Assembly: GCF_030382115.1 (NCBI RefSeq)
Contig: NZ_JAUDRJ010000003.1
Location: 3,418,572 to 3,458,793 of the forward strand
DNA: 40,222 nt
Direction of reading: 5' to 3'
From: Nostoc sp. GT001
GTDB taxonomy: Bacteria; Cyanobacteriota; Cyanobacteriia; Cyanobacteriales; Nostocaceae
In this document: piece after piece, positions 8,814-17,305 of the stretch
Layout: each line of letters opens with the position of its first letter
How positions within the stretch are numbered: position 1 is the first letter of the stretch
The notes under the pieces: model-generated
Told to the model about the DNA's origin: nothing
The model's input: the letters and a program-made list of their open reading frames with translations, nothing else
The model's database searches: none
Made by a program: the position numbers and the translations under genes

Positions 8814-9782
8814 TTAATCTTTTGCAGAACTAATCGGTTTTTGATCAAAAGCGATATTTTTTTTACCTTGAGGAGAAGCACCTCCAAGACTGCGGAAATA
8901 CAGTCCTCCAATGCTGAGTAAAAATCCCACATATCCCACTGCTTGCACAAGATAGAGATTGTCTCTATAGCCAAATAAAGATTTGAGAATAATCCCAGGA
9001 AACTGTTCGTCAGGCAAGATTGTGGAAGTATTGGAAACCATTGGCCCCAAGATACAAGAGTGGACTTTTGTAAAATGTTCGTAATAGAAACAAAGGTTTT
9101 CTGTAGCGCGACTGCTAAGGGCAAGGTTAGCTACAGCTTCGTTAAAATGTTTCAAGGCTGAAACTACCAACCCAGCCACAATCAACACTAATAAAACGCC
9201 CATTACCTGGAAAAACTGGCGGATGTTAATTTTGACACCCCATTTAAATAACAGCACTCCAATAGCGGATGCTGTTACCAAACCAGCAATAGCACCCAAT
9301 GCTGGCATTAATCCCTGTTGAAAATTTGCTGCAACGAACAGAACAGTTTCAAAGCCTTCGCGGACAACGGCAATTAAAATTAAAGTAAAAACACCCCAGC
9401 CAGCATTTGAGTTTTGTGTCAGCGCTTCTGTTACTGCTCCCTCAACTGTAGCTTTCATGAATCTGGCTTGTTTAGTCATCCAGATTAGCATCCAACTGAG
9501 CATTGCGATCGCTAATACACTAAATACACCTTCCAAAGCTGGCTCAACTACGGTGGTGTATTGAGGATTCGCTGCTCCCAGTATTTGAATTATCCAACTG
9601 AATAACACGCCTATTAAGGCACTGACGACAACGCCAACGCCGACACCAGCATATACCCAAGAGTTCAGTCGAGATTGTTTAGCTTTTTTTAGCAAAGCTA
9701 GCACAATACCAACAACAAGGGCAGCTTCTACTCCTTCTCGAAGTGTGATTACAAAAGTAGGTAGAGCAGTACTAAAATTCAT
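8814..9782 (-). CDS. FTR1 family iron permease
   Basis: A 322-residue integral membrane protein of the OFeT/FTR1 family, which moves ferric iron made at the membrane by a partner oxidase. Both signature motifs are present: REGVE at 15-19 and REGFE at 141-145, each in a membrane helix. About seven hydrophobic helices can be drawn. A longer loop at about 225-270 holds an FYYEHFTKVHSC segment and an acidic DEQFPG. It is the last gene of a minus-strand group with a ferritin-like protein, a lipoprotein and a multicopper oxidase, which fits high-affinity iron uptake. The ATG at 9782 begins right before a repeat block. Confidence 0.92.
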   Translation of the reverse strand: MNFSTALPTFVITLREGVEAALVVGIVLALLKKAKQSRLNSWVYAGVGVGVVVSALIGVLFSWIIQILGAANPQYTTVVEPALEGVFSVLAIAMLSWMLIWMTKQARFMKATVEGAVTEALTQNSNAGWGVFTLILIAVVREGFETVLFVAANFQQGLMPALGAIAGLVTASAIGVLLFKWGVKINIRQFFQVMGVLLVLIVAGLVVSALKHFNEAVANLALSSRATENLCFYYEHFTKVHSCILGPMVSNTSTILPDEQFPGIILKSLFGYRDNLYLVQAVGYVGFLLSIGGLYFRSLGGASPQGKKNIAFDQKPISSAKD

Positions 9783-9908
9783 CTTTTGTCCTTTGTCTTT
9801 TGTCCTTTGTCATTAGTCCCTTGTCATTAGTCCTTTGTCCTTTGTTTTTGTCTAATGACTAATGACTAATAACAAGTGACTAATGACCAATGACTAAGGA
9901 CTAATGAC
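9783..9908. repeat. Heptamer-type tandem repeats forming a long inverted repeat
   Basis: The left half repeats CTTTGTC/ATTAGTC words and the right half repeats GACTAAT words, so the halves are partly complementary and could fold into a long imperfect hairpin in RNA. This is the style of short tandemly repeated repetitive sequence seen in heterocystous cyanobacteria. It separates the FTR1 and ferritin-like genes. Confidence 0.8.
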
Positions 9909-9910
9909 TA

Positions 9911-10345
9911 TTAACTAAAATCGCGTAGCATCTTTTTCAGCTCGAGATTATGCATCTCTTCTTGTCCAATCATACCGCGAGCGAATTCTTCAAGGTAAAT
10001 GCTGGCATTGGTGACAGTTTCGAGCAATTTTTTATACAGATCCAATGCCTTTTTTTCATGGGATAAACTTTCTTCCAAGATATCCTTGACTTTATGCTGG
10101 TAGGTTTCTTCCATTGGGGCGATTTTCAGGGAGGGATGCCCATCTAAACCTATGAGAATTTCTCCTACTTGTTCGGCATGAAGTAAAGATTCACTTGCCT
10201 GTGCTTTAAAAAAAGCCACAATCGGAATACGGTTAGGGCCAGTTACCATCAAAGAATAATGTGTGTAGCGCACTACTCCTGCTAGTTCAAATTCCATGAT
10301 GGCGTTCAGCAGGTCAATAGTCTTTTTATGGTCAAGTTCTTGCAT
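9911..10345 (-). CDS. Ferritin-like / bacterioferritin family protein
   Basis: A 144-residue four-helix ferritin-like protein. Candidate di-iron ligands occur in the expected order: Glu20 in helix A (EFELAGVVRY), Glu52 and His56 in helix B (SESLLHAEQ), Glu91/92 and Glu98 in helix C (EESLSHEKKA), and Glu129/130 with His132 in helix D (QEEMHNLELKKM). The length is slightly under a typical bacterioferritin (about 155-160), and no Met at the haem position is evident. It lies in an iron uptake group, so cytoplasmic iron storage or buffering of imported iron is likely. The start is the ATG at 10345. Confidence 0.88.
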   Translation of the reverse strand: MQELDHKKTIDLLNAIMEFELAGVVRYTHYSLMVTGPNRIPIVAFFKAQASESLLHAEQVGEILIGLDGHPSLKIAPMEETYQHKVKDILEESLSHEKKALDLYKKLLETVTNASIYLEEFARGMIGQEEMHNLELKKMLRDFS

Positions 10346-10651
10346 CAGTTGTTAGTTAAAGTAACGAAGGGAGTGTAATTAGTTAAAAGTGAGGAGTTGG
10401 AAGTTAAGAGTTAGTTTTTGGGATTCATAACTCATAATTCATAACTCCTAACTCCTAACTCCTAACTATTTTAAACTCCTTAACCTATACTTTCCATTAA
10501 ATTAAAGATAAGAATTCAGGAGTCAGAATTCATAATTCAGAATAGTTAAACAATCAGGAGAACATTTGATGAATAAATATACCAATCATTCTAGATTCCT
10601 AATAAATTCTGGCTGCTGACTCCTGGGTGCTGAATTCTTACAATTAAAGTG
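10346..10651. repeat. Spacer made of heptamer repeats and an inverted-repeat element
   Basis: AACTCCT-type repeats (about 10430-10470) are followed by an element bounded by TAAGAATTCA (10509) and TGAATTCTTA (10640). Inside are GGAGTCAG and CTGACTCC in opposite orientation. A second member of this family lies at 20833-21120. No gene is seen. Confidence 0.7.
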
Positions 10652-11689
10652 TTATCGCTGTGCTTGGGTATTGGATTTGTCAACCACTTTTTGAGAGTTT
10701 TCCTCAATGGTTTTCACCAGTTTGGTAACATCATTAGGTGTTTTGACTGCTTTTGCTGGTGGGATGGCGGCGGGCCAAACTTTTATGAGTTCAGCGAAAC
10801 TAGTATCAATCGCTTTGTGTGCTTCGGGATCTGCTTGAGCTACTTGACTAGAAATTCCTTTGTATAAATCATTGGCGTAAACGACAAAACCACGGGAGTC
10901 TTGATACTCAATTGGGGCGGTTACTTTACCATCTGCGATCGCCGCGCCATATTCGGAGTTAGCTGCATCTAGTAGTTCGTTAATTACCTGTAGCGTAAAT
11001 CCTGGTTTTGAGCGTTGATCTGCTGGCAAAGCTGCGATCGCGGAATCAACTGCTTGCACTGAAGAAGTAAAATTAGTTTTAATTTTGCTATCCTTGGGAC
11101 TAGATTTCACTAAATCTTGCAAACTCACCAAAGTTGTCTTAAATTCTTTGACTTTGCGCTCATTAAGTTGATCTTCTACATCAACGTAAATCTCTTCAAC
11201 TGGATGTCCAATATGAGGTTCTGCCTGTTTCGGCTGATTCTGATCTAGCAGTTCTTTGGCTACCAAAAGATGCCCTTTCATTAAGCCTAATTTAGACATA
11301 TAATCAACATCTTTTGCCTCACCTGTGAGTACCACTTCTTGAACACCAACTTGGTCTTTAATTTGGTCGAACTGTTCTTGAGTAATTACTTTTTTAGTAA
11401 CTAAATCTTCTGGGCTACCGTAGGGACGATTTGCCTGGATTTTGTTTGATAAAGCCGGGATACCTAGCTTGGCTTCAAACTTATCCAATTCTGACAATAT
11501 AGCGCTGTTAATGTTAATTTTGTCTTTGCTACCGTGACCACTGTGACTGTTACTACTTACTGCCTCTGTAGCTGGAGTGTTAGCAACTGGTACTGATGGA
11601 TTTTCTGCGGTTGGTGTATTACTACAAGAACTCAAGGTAACTATTAAGGCTGCTGCTGCTGTTAAACAGATATAACGAAGTTTTATCAT
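10652..11689 (-). CDS. Helix-hairpin-helix lipoprotein of the iron module
   Basis: A 345-residue predicted lipoprotein. I chose the ATG at 11689 because GAGGAG lies 6 nt before it; an in-frame start at 11731 has none. The signal peptide ends in a lipobox (LSSC, Cys22). After a Pro/Ala/Ser/His-rich linker comes a ComEA-like double helix-hairpin-helix (KININSAILSELDKFEAKLG, then YGSPEDLV and ITQEQFDQIK). The C-terminal part of about 220 residues is helical and contains HLLVAKELL, HIGHPVEEIYVD and a WPAAIPPAK segment. That part loosely recalls the imelysin/EfeO metal-binding domain, but I cannot prove it. Context suggests a periplasmic iron-handling role rather than DNA uptake. Confidence 0.72.
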   Translation of the reverse strand: MIKLRYICLTAAAALIVTLSSCSNTPTAENPSVPVANTPATEAVSSNSHSGHGSKDKININSAILSELDKFEAKLGIPALSNKIQANRPYGSPEDLVTKKVITQEQFDQIKDQVGVQEVVLTGEAKDVDYMSKLGLMKGHLLVAKELLDQNQPKQAEPHIGHPVEEIYVDVEDQLNERKVKEFKTTLVSLQDLVKSSPKDSKIKTNFTSSVQAVDSAIAALPADQRSKPGFTLQVINELLDAANSEYGAAIADGKVTAPIEYQDSRGFVVYANDLYKGISSQVAQADPEAHKAIDTSFAELIKVWPAAIPPAKAVKTPNDVTKLVKTIEENSQKVVDKSNTQAQR

Positions 11690-11733
11690 CTTTGCTCCTC
11701 GCACAACTAAAAAAGGTATTAATTGAAACATTT

Positions 11734-11773
11734 CAAACTATTACTAGAAAATAGTTTGTTTGACAGATTGTCA
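11734..11773. promoter_or_regulatory. Two inverted repeats upstream of the HhH lipoprotein gene
   Basis: CAAACTATT (11734-11742) and AATAGTTTG (11750-11758) form a 9-bp inverted repeat. It is followed at once by TGACA-GAT-TGTCA (11761-11773). They lie 45-85 bp upstream of the start at 11689, in the region expected for a promoter, operator or leader hairpin. No regulator is assigned. Confidence 0.4.
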
Positions 11774-11861
11774 TAGATTTTACTTTTGCATATAATGAGA
11801 TTTTTTATCAAATAGTTTGCTAAAATTTTAATAAATTAATTACAAATTACTAATAATATCG

Positions 11862-12887
11862 TCAGGAACTCTTAACAGTATTTTGAGAGTTGCTCTCAGT
11901 AATTACTTCAAATTGACCCATACAACCGTTTTCTGCGATCGCATCTTGATGGGGATGGAACATATATTTACCTGGATAGCGAAAAGAAAATTCTAAGATG
12001 TGCCTTTCTGCTACACCCATCGTAATCACATCAGTTTTCTCACTAGGAGTCATACTCATGCCATAGCGATAGACATCAAAGAAGTTGGCATGGAGATGAA
12101 ACGTCACTGCCGGATCGTATTCAATGATGTTGAGGACATACAGCCGAATCAACTGATCTTTGTAAATGCCAATGGGATGATGCATGTAATAGTGAGGCAA
12201 ACCATTGAAGGCGTAATAGTCATTATGGCTGTCATCATTCACGTCATACCCACCCATGACTAATACAATCTCATCAGCCGGGGGACGGGGAGTAGGTGGA
12301 TCGATGATGAACATTCCGTACAGCCCCTTAGCGATGTGGCGGGTGACTGGTTCGATATGGCAGTGGTATAGGTGAACGCCATAAGGTTCAGCATCAAATT
12401 CATAAATCGTGGCTTTGCCGTTGCTGATTGGGCGAACACCATCCATTTCTGCTGGATGTACGCCATGAAAATGCAAAGAGTGAGAATGCCCCGCGTTGTT
12501 GAGAAATAATACCCGGATGCGATCGCCCTGTTTTGCCCGTAGCGTTGGCCCTGGTATGCGACCGTTTAAATCCCAGATGTTGTAAGAGACAGCACTATTG
12601 AGTTTTATGATGGAAGAACCAGCAGTTAACTGAAATTCCCGGATAGTCCGCCCATTTTCTTGCTTCACCGTCCCATAATCAAAATCCCTTAACATCTTCA
12701 TTGGGTTAGTAACGTCGTCTGGTGCTGACCTATCGAATGGTGGCACTTTAACGATTGACTTACTTTGTAGATTTAGCATCTGCCAAAGTCCAGCTGCACC
12801 AGTTACTCCAGCACCTGCTAGGCCCAGCTTCAACAATTGACGGCGGCTCCAAGGTTTTCCGTTACCTAGAGCGAAGTTGTTGGGCAT
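11862..12887 (-). CDS. Two-domain multicopper oxidase with a Tat signal
   Basis: A 341-residue copper oxidase, much shorter than three-domain laccases or Fet3. A twin-arginine signal (SRRQLLKLGLAGAG, residues 14-27) predicts folded export. Cupredoxin domain 1 has HFH at 139-141 and the HCH motif at 175-177, with H184 and M192 completing a type 1 copper site around C176. Domain 2 has HLH at 264-266 and HPH at 311-313, where the type 1 Cys is replaced by Pro. A type 1 site in the first domain only fits the type C two-domain class. Its position at the head of an FTR1 group suggests ferroxidase activity; nitrite or phenol oxidation are alternatives. Confidence 0.88.
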   Translation of the reverse strand: MPNNFALGNGKPWSRRQLLKLGLAGAGVTGAAGLWQMLNLQSKSIVKVPPFDRSAPDDVTNPMKMLRDFDYGTVKQENGRTIREFQLTAGSSIIKLNSAVSYNIWDLNGRIPGPTLRAKQGDRIRVLFLNNAGHSHSLHFHGVHPAEMDGVRPISNGKATIYEFDAEPYGVHLYHCHIEPVTRHIAKGLYGMFIIDPPTPRPPADEIVLVMGGYDVNDDSHNDYYAFNGLPHYYMHHPIGIYKDQLIRLYVLNIIEYDPAVTFHLHANFFDVYRYGMSMTPSEKTDVITMGVAERHILEFSFRYPGKYMFHPHQDAIAENGCMGQFEVITESNSQNTVKSS

Positions 12888-13385
12888 GACGTTTAGTTAC
12901 AGTTAGCACCAAATAAAGAATTGCAAATATTTTGCAATTGCTTTTAAATATTAGAAGAGTTAATAATTATTGTCAATAATTTATAGTGCTTTAGAACTAC
13001 TGCGTTAAGTTATTAAATTTAGATCAAATTAAAATCAGTCCGTGAACATTCCAGTCAAATTTTCTAATTTTTATCAGTATTTATCTTTTAAGCATGTATA
13101 AATAATCTTAAAATGAAGCTAGCTTTTGATGTCTATTTTATTGGTATGCTTATTGCCTTGACAGTACTTAGAATATAAACAATGCGTATAATAGCACCTG
13201 GATATGGACGAAACTAAGAGACTGTTGCTATGCTGTGGTGCATTTTATTTACTTAGAGATGAAATAAATTGCATTTCCATAAAATTGTCAGTCCTTACCA
13301 TTTTTAATTTTTAATTTTGAAGCGTTTATGAGAGCGCCCGCCGATTTAAACTGAGTATTTAAAATGTCTTTGCGAGGTATACAGC
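12888..13385. other. Divergent promoter region between the oxidase and cbiM
   Basis: Beyond the palindrome at 12966-12980 it contains TTGACA at 13158-13163 and TATAAT at 13187-13192 on the plus strand; their 23-bp spacing is too long for a standard pair, so the TATAAT may work alone. GCACC and GGTGC flank the probable start of the cbiM leader. I searched by eye for the cobalamin riboswitch box GCCACTG and did not find it. Confidence 0.45.
12966..12980. promoter_or_regulatory. Fur-like 7-1-7 palindrome upstream of the multicopper oxidase
   Basis: ATTATTG-T-CAATAAT is a perfect 7-1-7 inverted repeat about 80 bp upstream of the oxidase start, within AATAATTATTGTCAATAAT, which matches the classical 19-bp Fur box at 12 of 19 positions by my count. 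Zur sites share this shape. Control of the iron module by FurA is an inference. Confidence 0.5.
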
Positions 13386-14171
13386 GTGCCAAGAATTCTT
13401 CTAAAGTCAAAAAGCGGATCACTAATTTTGATAGTGGTTTTGAGCTTTTACCTAGTTATTGGAGCGTCTACACCAGCCTATGCTATGCACATCATGGAAG
13501 GCTACTTACCAGGAAATTGGGCAATTTTTTGGTGGATAGTAGCGCTACCATTTTTTGTTTTAGGATTGCGATCGCTGACTCGGATCACCCAAGCTAACCC
13601 AGAACTAAAATTACTCTTGGCATTGGCGGGAGCTTTTACCTTTGTCTTGTCAGCGTTGAAACTTCCTTCAGTTACGGGTAGTTCTTCCCATCCCACAGGT
13701 ACAGGGTTAGGAGCGGTGCTATTTGGCCCTCTGGCTATGTCAGTCCTGGGGGGTCTAGTTCTGTTATTTCAAGCGCTGCTGTTGGCTCATGGAGGGTTGA
13801 CGACATTGGGGGCAAATGCTTTTTCGATGGCGATCGCAGGCCCATTTGCTGCTTACTGGATATATCATTTGACGATGCGGCTAACTGGTAAGCAAAAAAT
13901 AGCCATCTTTTTAGCAGCCGCTTTGGGAGATTTACTCACCTACCTTATTACTTCCGTGCAACTCGCTCTAGCTTTTCCCGCACCTGTCGGTGGGTTTATA
14001 GCCTCATTTACCAAGTTTGCAGGCATTTTTGCGATTACTCAGGTTCCTTTGGCAATTAGTGAAGGTTTGCTAACTGTATTGGTGTGGAATTGGCTACAAT
14101 CTTATACACCTCAAGAATTAGAATTTTTGAAATTAATCAAAAGGGAACCTCAACACAATGAAACAGTCTAA
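13386..14171 (+). CDS. cbiM: Cobalt ECF transporter S component CbiM
   Basis: A 261-residue membrane protein that binds the metal in the CbiMNQO energy-coupling factor importer. After a cleavable-looking N-terminal signal (ending TPAYA) the protein reads MHIMEGYLP from residue 34, the CbiM signature whose first residues and His form the metal site; the nickel homologue NikM usually reads MHIPDG. Further hallmarks are [16 protein letters not shown] and [13 protein letters not shown]. The start is a GTG at 13386 with GAGG about 11 nt upstream. It overlaps cbiN by 14 nt and heads a cbiM-N-Q-O operon that supplies cobalt for corrinoid synthesis. Confidence 0.93.
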   Translation: MPRILLKSKSGSLILIVVLSFYLVIGASTPAYAMHIMEGYLPGNWAIFWWIVALPFFVLGLRSLTRITQANPELKLLLALAGAFTFVLSALKLPSVTGSSSHPTGTGLGAVLFGPLAMSVLGGLVLLFQALLLAHGGLTTLGANAFSMAIAGPFAAYWIYHLTMRLTGKQKIAIFLAAALGDLLTYLITSVQLALAFPAPVGGFIASFTKFAGIFAITQVPLAISEGLLTVLVWNWLQSYTPQELEFLKLIKREPQHNETV

Positions 14172-14459
14172 AAAAGGATTGAGTAACTGGCTGTTGCTAT
14201 TAGGAGTAGTGGGATTGGCAGTAGCACCATTAGTATTAATTAAAGGATCAGATTTTAGCGGCGCAGATGGTCATGCTGAAAATGCAATTAAAGAAATTCA
14301 GCCCGAATATAAACCTTGGTTTAATTCATTAATTGAGTTGCCCGGTGGAGAAGTTGAAAGCTTATTATTTTCCGTGCAAGCGGCGGGGGGGCTGGAGTAA
14401 TTGGTTATGTAATTGGGTTGTATAAAGGGCGATCGCAACATCAAAGGAATAAGGAATGA
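14158..14459 (+). CDS. cbiN: Cobalt transporter accessory protein CbiN, frameshifted at a G7 run
   Basis: Read straight, the frame stops at 14398-14400 after 80 residues and lacks the second membrane helix of CbiN. The N-terminal helix (residues 11-28) and the [15 protein letters not shown] segment are normal. A run of seven G (14385-14391) precedes the break. A -1 shift there continues as [13 protein letters not shown] to a TGA at 14457-14459, giving about 100 residues, the usual size, and an ATGA overlap with cbiQ. The coordinates given are for the shifted reading. It may be a real frameshift mutation, a sequencing error in the homopolymer or slippage in vivo (G GGG GGG is a slippery heptamer). 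Confidence 0.8.
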
Positions 14460-15268
14460 GTCTGCAAATAGATACCCTTGCATACACTAATCGGTTGCGG
14501 TGGTTAGCACCAGAGCAGAAATTACTGTTTGCGATCGCTCTGCTGATTATCGCTGCCTTTAGCCATACCCTAGTTCAAGTTTTGATTGCAGTTTGGATGA
14601 GTACTTGGACAATTATATATGCAGGAATTCCTAGCAAAATTTATTTCAAACTAGTGTATGCCGCTAGTTTATTCTGGTTAACAAGCTTACCAGCTTTAGT
14701 CATTAATGGCGTAAACATTTCTCACTTACATTTAGTGCAAAATGACTCAGTCGCAGGGTTGAATATTGGCTCTTATTATGTGTATATCAGTATTCACGGT
14801 ATGGAGCAGGGATTGACAATTTTAACACGAGCGATCGCGTCTCTTTCCTGCTTATATTTCATTATGTTAACTATCCCCTTCACCGAGCTTTTACAAGTTC
14901 TGCGTCGTGTCGGTTTTCCTATGCTGTTAACCGATTTATTATTATTGATGTACCGCTTTATTTTTGTTCTTTTAAACATATCTGCCGAATTATGGACTGC
15001 CCAACAAGCTCGTGGTGGCTATTGCACTTTTAGAATTGGGATGAAAAGTTTAGCTCTATTAATTGGACAATTGCTCAAGCGAACCTTAGAAAACTATCGC
15101 CAAGTATCCTTGAGTTTAGCATCAAGGGGATTTAATGGAGAATTTAAAGTTTGGCATCCTCATCGCTATCATTTATCCAAGCGGTATGCCATCGAAGCAA
15201 TTATAGGATGTGCATTATTAATAGCATTGGATTGGTATGATCATGCAACAATTTTTACTCGAATTTGA
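14456..15268 (+). CDS. cbiQ: Cobalt ECF transporter T component CbiQ
   Basis: A 270-residue transmembrane coupling protein that links the CbiO ATPase to CbiM. Several hydrophobic helices fill residues 25-135, and the two coupling-helix motifs are present as the A-R-G sequences typical of the family (TAQQARGGY at about 181-189 and SLASRGFNG at about 220-228). Its ATG overlaps the frame-restored cbiN stop and its 3' end overlaps cbiO by 32 nt, a tightly coupled operon. Confidence 0.92.
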   Translation: MSLQIDTLAYTNRLRWLAPEQKLLFAIALLIIAAFSHTLVQVLIAVWMSTWTIIYAGIPSKIYFKLVYAASLFWLTSLPALVINGVNISHLHLVQNDSVAGLNIGSYYVYISIHGMEQGLTILTRAIASLSCLYFIMLTIPFTELLQVLRRVGFPMLLTDLLLLMYRFIFVLLNISAELWTAQQARGGYCTFRIGMKSLALLIGQLLKRTLENYRQVSLSLASRGFNGEFKVWHPHRYHLSKRYAIEAIIGCALLIALDWYDHATIFTRI

Positions 15269-16073
15269 GCAATTATATTACACTTATCCAGGGGCACAGG
15301 AATCAGCTTTAAATGGATTAAATCTCAGAATTCCTTCTCATAAAAAATGTGCGCTGATAGGTCAAAATGGTTGCGGCAAAACCACATTATTTTTATTAGC
15401 TAACGGTTTATATAAACCTCAAAAAGGCAGCGTGTATTGGCACGGTAAAACTCTAAAATACGATCGTCAATCACTGATGAAATTACGCCAACAAGTAGGG
15501 CTAGTTTTTCAAGATCCAGAGCAACAACTAGTAGCTTCTACCGTTGAAGAAGATATTTCTTATGGCTTGTGCAATTTAGGATTGCCAACAGGAGAAATTA
15601 AACAACGAGTTGAACAAGCCTTAGCAGAATTTGAACTTACCCAACTAGCACAAAGACCTGTCCATCATCTCAGCTTAGGGCAAAAAAAGCGAGTTTCCAT
15701 AGCTGATGTTATGGTGCTAAAACCAGAACTGCTATTGCTAGATGAACCAACGGCGTATCTCGATAAGCTACATACTCGTAAGTTGATGACAACCCTGAAA
15801 AAGATTCATGCAGATGGTACGACTATAGTAATGGCAACCCACGATCTTGATTTAGTTTATCGTTGGGCAGACTGGATATTTGTCATGGATCGGGGACAAC
15901 TCGTGATTGAAGGAAAACCCCAAGATGTTTTTAATCAACACGAAATTCTTGAAGATTTACAGCTAGGAGTGCCACTGATATATGAGATGTTATTTGCTGA
16001 GGTATCACCCGAAGAAGAACCAGTTTTAGAGCGCTTACGGCAAAGAATATTGCATAAATTTTGTAATTTTTAA
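15237..16073 (+). CDS. cbiO: Cobalt ECF transporter ATPase CbiO
   Basis: A 278-residue ABC ATPase that powers cobalt import. Walker A is GQNGCGKTT (about 42-50), the Q-loop sits in VFQDPEQQLVASTVEED, the signature is LSLGQ (LSGGQ in most relatives), Walker B is LLLLDEPTAYLD and the H-loop is ATHDLDL. The sequence PEQQ after the Q-loop is typical for ECF-type ATPases. It starts inside the end of cbiQ, at the ATG at 15237 or the ATG two codons later, and is the last gene of the operon. Confidence 0.94.
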   Translation: MIMQQFLLEFEQLYYTYPGAQESALNGLNLRIPSHKKCALIGQNGCGKTTLFLLANGLYKPQKGSVYWHGKTLKYDRQSLMKLRQQVGLVFQDPEQQLVASTVEEDISYGLCNLGLPTGEIKQRVEQALAEFELTQLAQRPVHHLSLGQKKRVSIADVMVLKPELLLLDEPTAYLDKLHTRKLMTTLKKIHADGTTIVMATHDLDLVYRWADWIFVMDRGQLVIEGKPQDVFNQHEILEDLQLGVPLIYEMLFAEVSPEEEPVLERLRQRILHKFCNF

Positions 16074-16159
16074 TTAACAATAGCCATACTTTTTAAGTAG
16101 AATTTAATTGTTTAAAAGATCAAAAATTAATATTTATTTACCGAGAAATTAAGAAAGTA

Positions 16160-17305
16160 ATGTTGACAAAAATTTCTGTTGAAAAAATTCTTGAACGTGC
16201 CTTAATGGGGTACGACTTATCTCCCGAAGAGGGAGTAGTGTTATTACAACAAACTGAACCAGAGGCGATCGCAGCAATACGTGCTACATCCGATACACTC
16301 CGCCACACACAAGCAGGCGATACTGTCACCTATATAATTAACCGTAATATCAACTTTACTAATATTTGTGAGCAGCACTGTAGTTTTTGTGCATTCCGTC
16401 GAGATGATGGTGATGCCGATGCATACTGGTTAGATTCGGCGCAAATTTTGGAAAAAGCCACAGATGCAGTAAAACGGGGTGCGACAGAAATCTGTATGCA
16501 GGGGGGATTAAATCCACAAGCACTGATAAATGGTAAATCTTTGCCCTATTATCTCAAAGTCGTAGAAACCATTAAACAGGAATTTCCCCACATACATTTA
16601 CACGCTTTCTCTCCCCAAGAAGTGCAATTTATCGGCAGACTTGACGGACTGGAATATGCTGAGGTGATTACTGCTTTGCGCGATGCTGGTGTTGGCTCAA
16701 TGCCGGGAACAGCAGCGGAAGTATTGGACGATGAAGTTAGGCGGATATTGTGTCCAGAGAAGATTGACACAGCTACTTGGCTAGAAATTGTCAGCACCGC
16801 TCACAAATTAGGCTTGCATACCACTAGCACCATGTTATCTGGGCATATTGAAACCCACGAACAGCAAATCGGGCATTTAGAAAAATTGCGATCGCTCCAA
16901 AAAACCGCCATCAATCGGGGATATCCAGCAAGAATCACAGAATTTATTTTATTACCTTTCGTAGGTCAAGAAGCACCCAAATCCTTACGTCGCCGTGTTG
17001 GACGCGATCAACCAGTTTTAAGTGATGCCCTGCTATTAGGGGCTGTAGCGCGGATTTACTTAGGTAATTGGATTCCCAACCATCAGCAGAGTTGGGTAAA
17101 ACTGGGGCTTGCAGGTGCGACAGAAGCGTTAGCTTGGGGTTGCAACGATATTGGCGGCACCTTGATGGAGGAGCATATCACCACAATGGCAGGTGCTTTA
17201 GGCGGTACGTGTATGGAAGTAGAACAATTGCAAACTGCGATCGCTTCTTTAGGACGACCTTACCAACAACGGGATACTCTTTATCAAAAAGTTATTAGTC
17301 GTTAG
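16160..17305 (+). CDS. cofH: FO synthase subunit CofH (5-amino-6-(D-ribitylamino)uracil transferase)
   Basis: A 381-residue radical SAM enzyme that joins a tyrosine-derived fragment to the flavin precursor on the way to FO (8-hydroxy-5-deazaflavin), the chromophore core of F420 and of some cyanobacterial photolyases. The CxxxCxxC cluster ligands are C70, C74 and C77 (CEQHCSFC). Other family segments are [13 protein letters not shown], the HAFSPQEV loop and [14 protein letters not shown]. The partner CofG is not in this window. It follows cbiO by 86 nt on the same strand but has no functional tie to cobalt transport that I can see. Confidence 0.93.
   Translation: MLTKISVEKILERALMGYDLSPEEGVVLLQQTEPEAIAAIRATSDTLRHTQAGDTVTYIINRNINFTNICEQHCSFCAFRRDDGDADAYWLDSAQILEKATDAVKRGATEICMQGGLNPQALINGKSLPYYLKVVETIKQEFPHIHLHAFSPQEVQFIGRLDGLEYAEVITALRDAGVGSMPGTAAEVLDDEVRRILCPEKIDTATWLEIVSTAHKLGLHTTSTMLSGHIETHEQQIGHLEKLRSLQKTAINRGYPARITEFILLPFVGQEAPKSLRRRVGRDQPVLSDALLLGAVARIYLGNWIPNHQQSWVKLGLAGATEALAWGCNDIGGTLMEEHITTMAGALGGTCMEVEQLQTAIASLGRPYQQRDTLYQKVISR

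Noticed and set aside
12000..12263. Frames inside the multicopper oxidase on the other strand
   Set aside because: His-rich shadow of the copper-binding motifs.
12888..13385. Cobalamin riboswitch before the cobalt transporter operon
   Set aside because: Expected from the pathway, but the B12 box GCCACTG and the typical core are not visible by eye.
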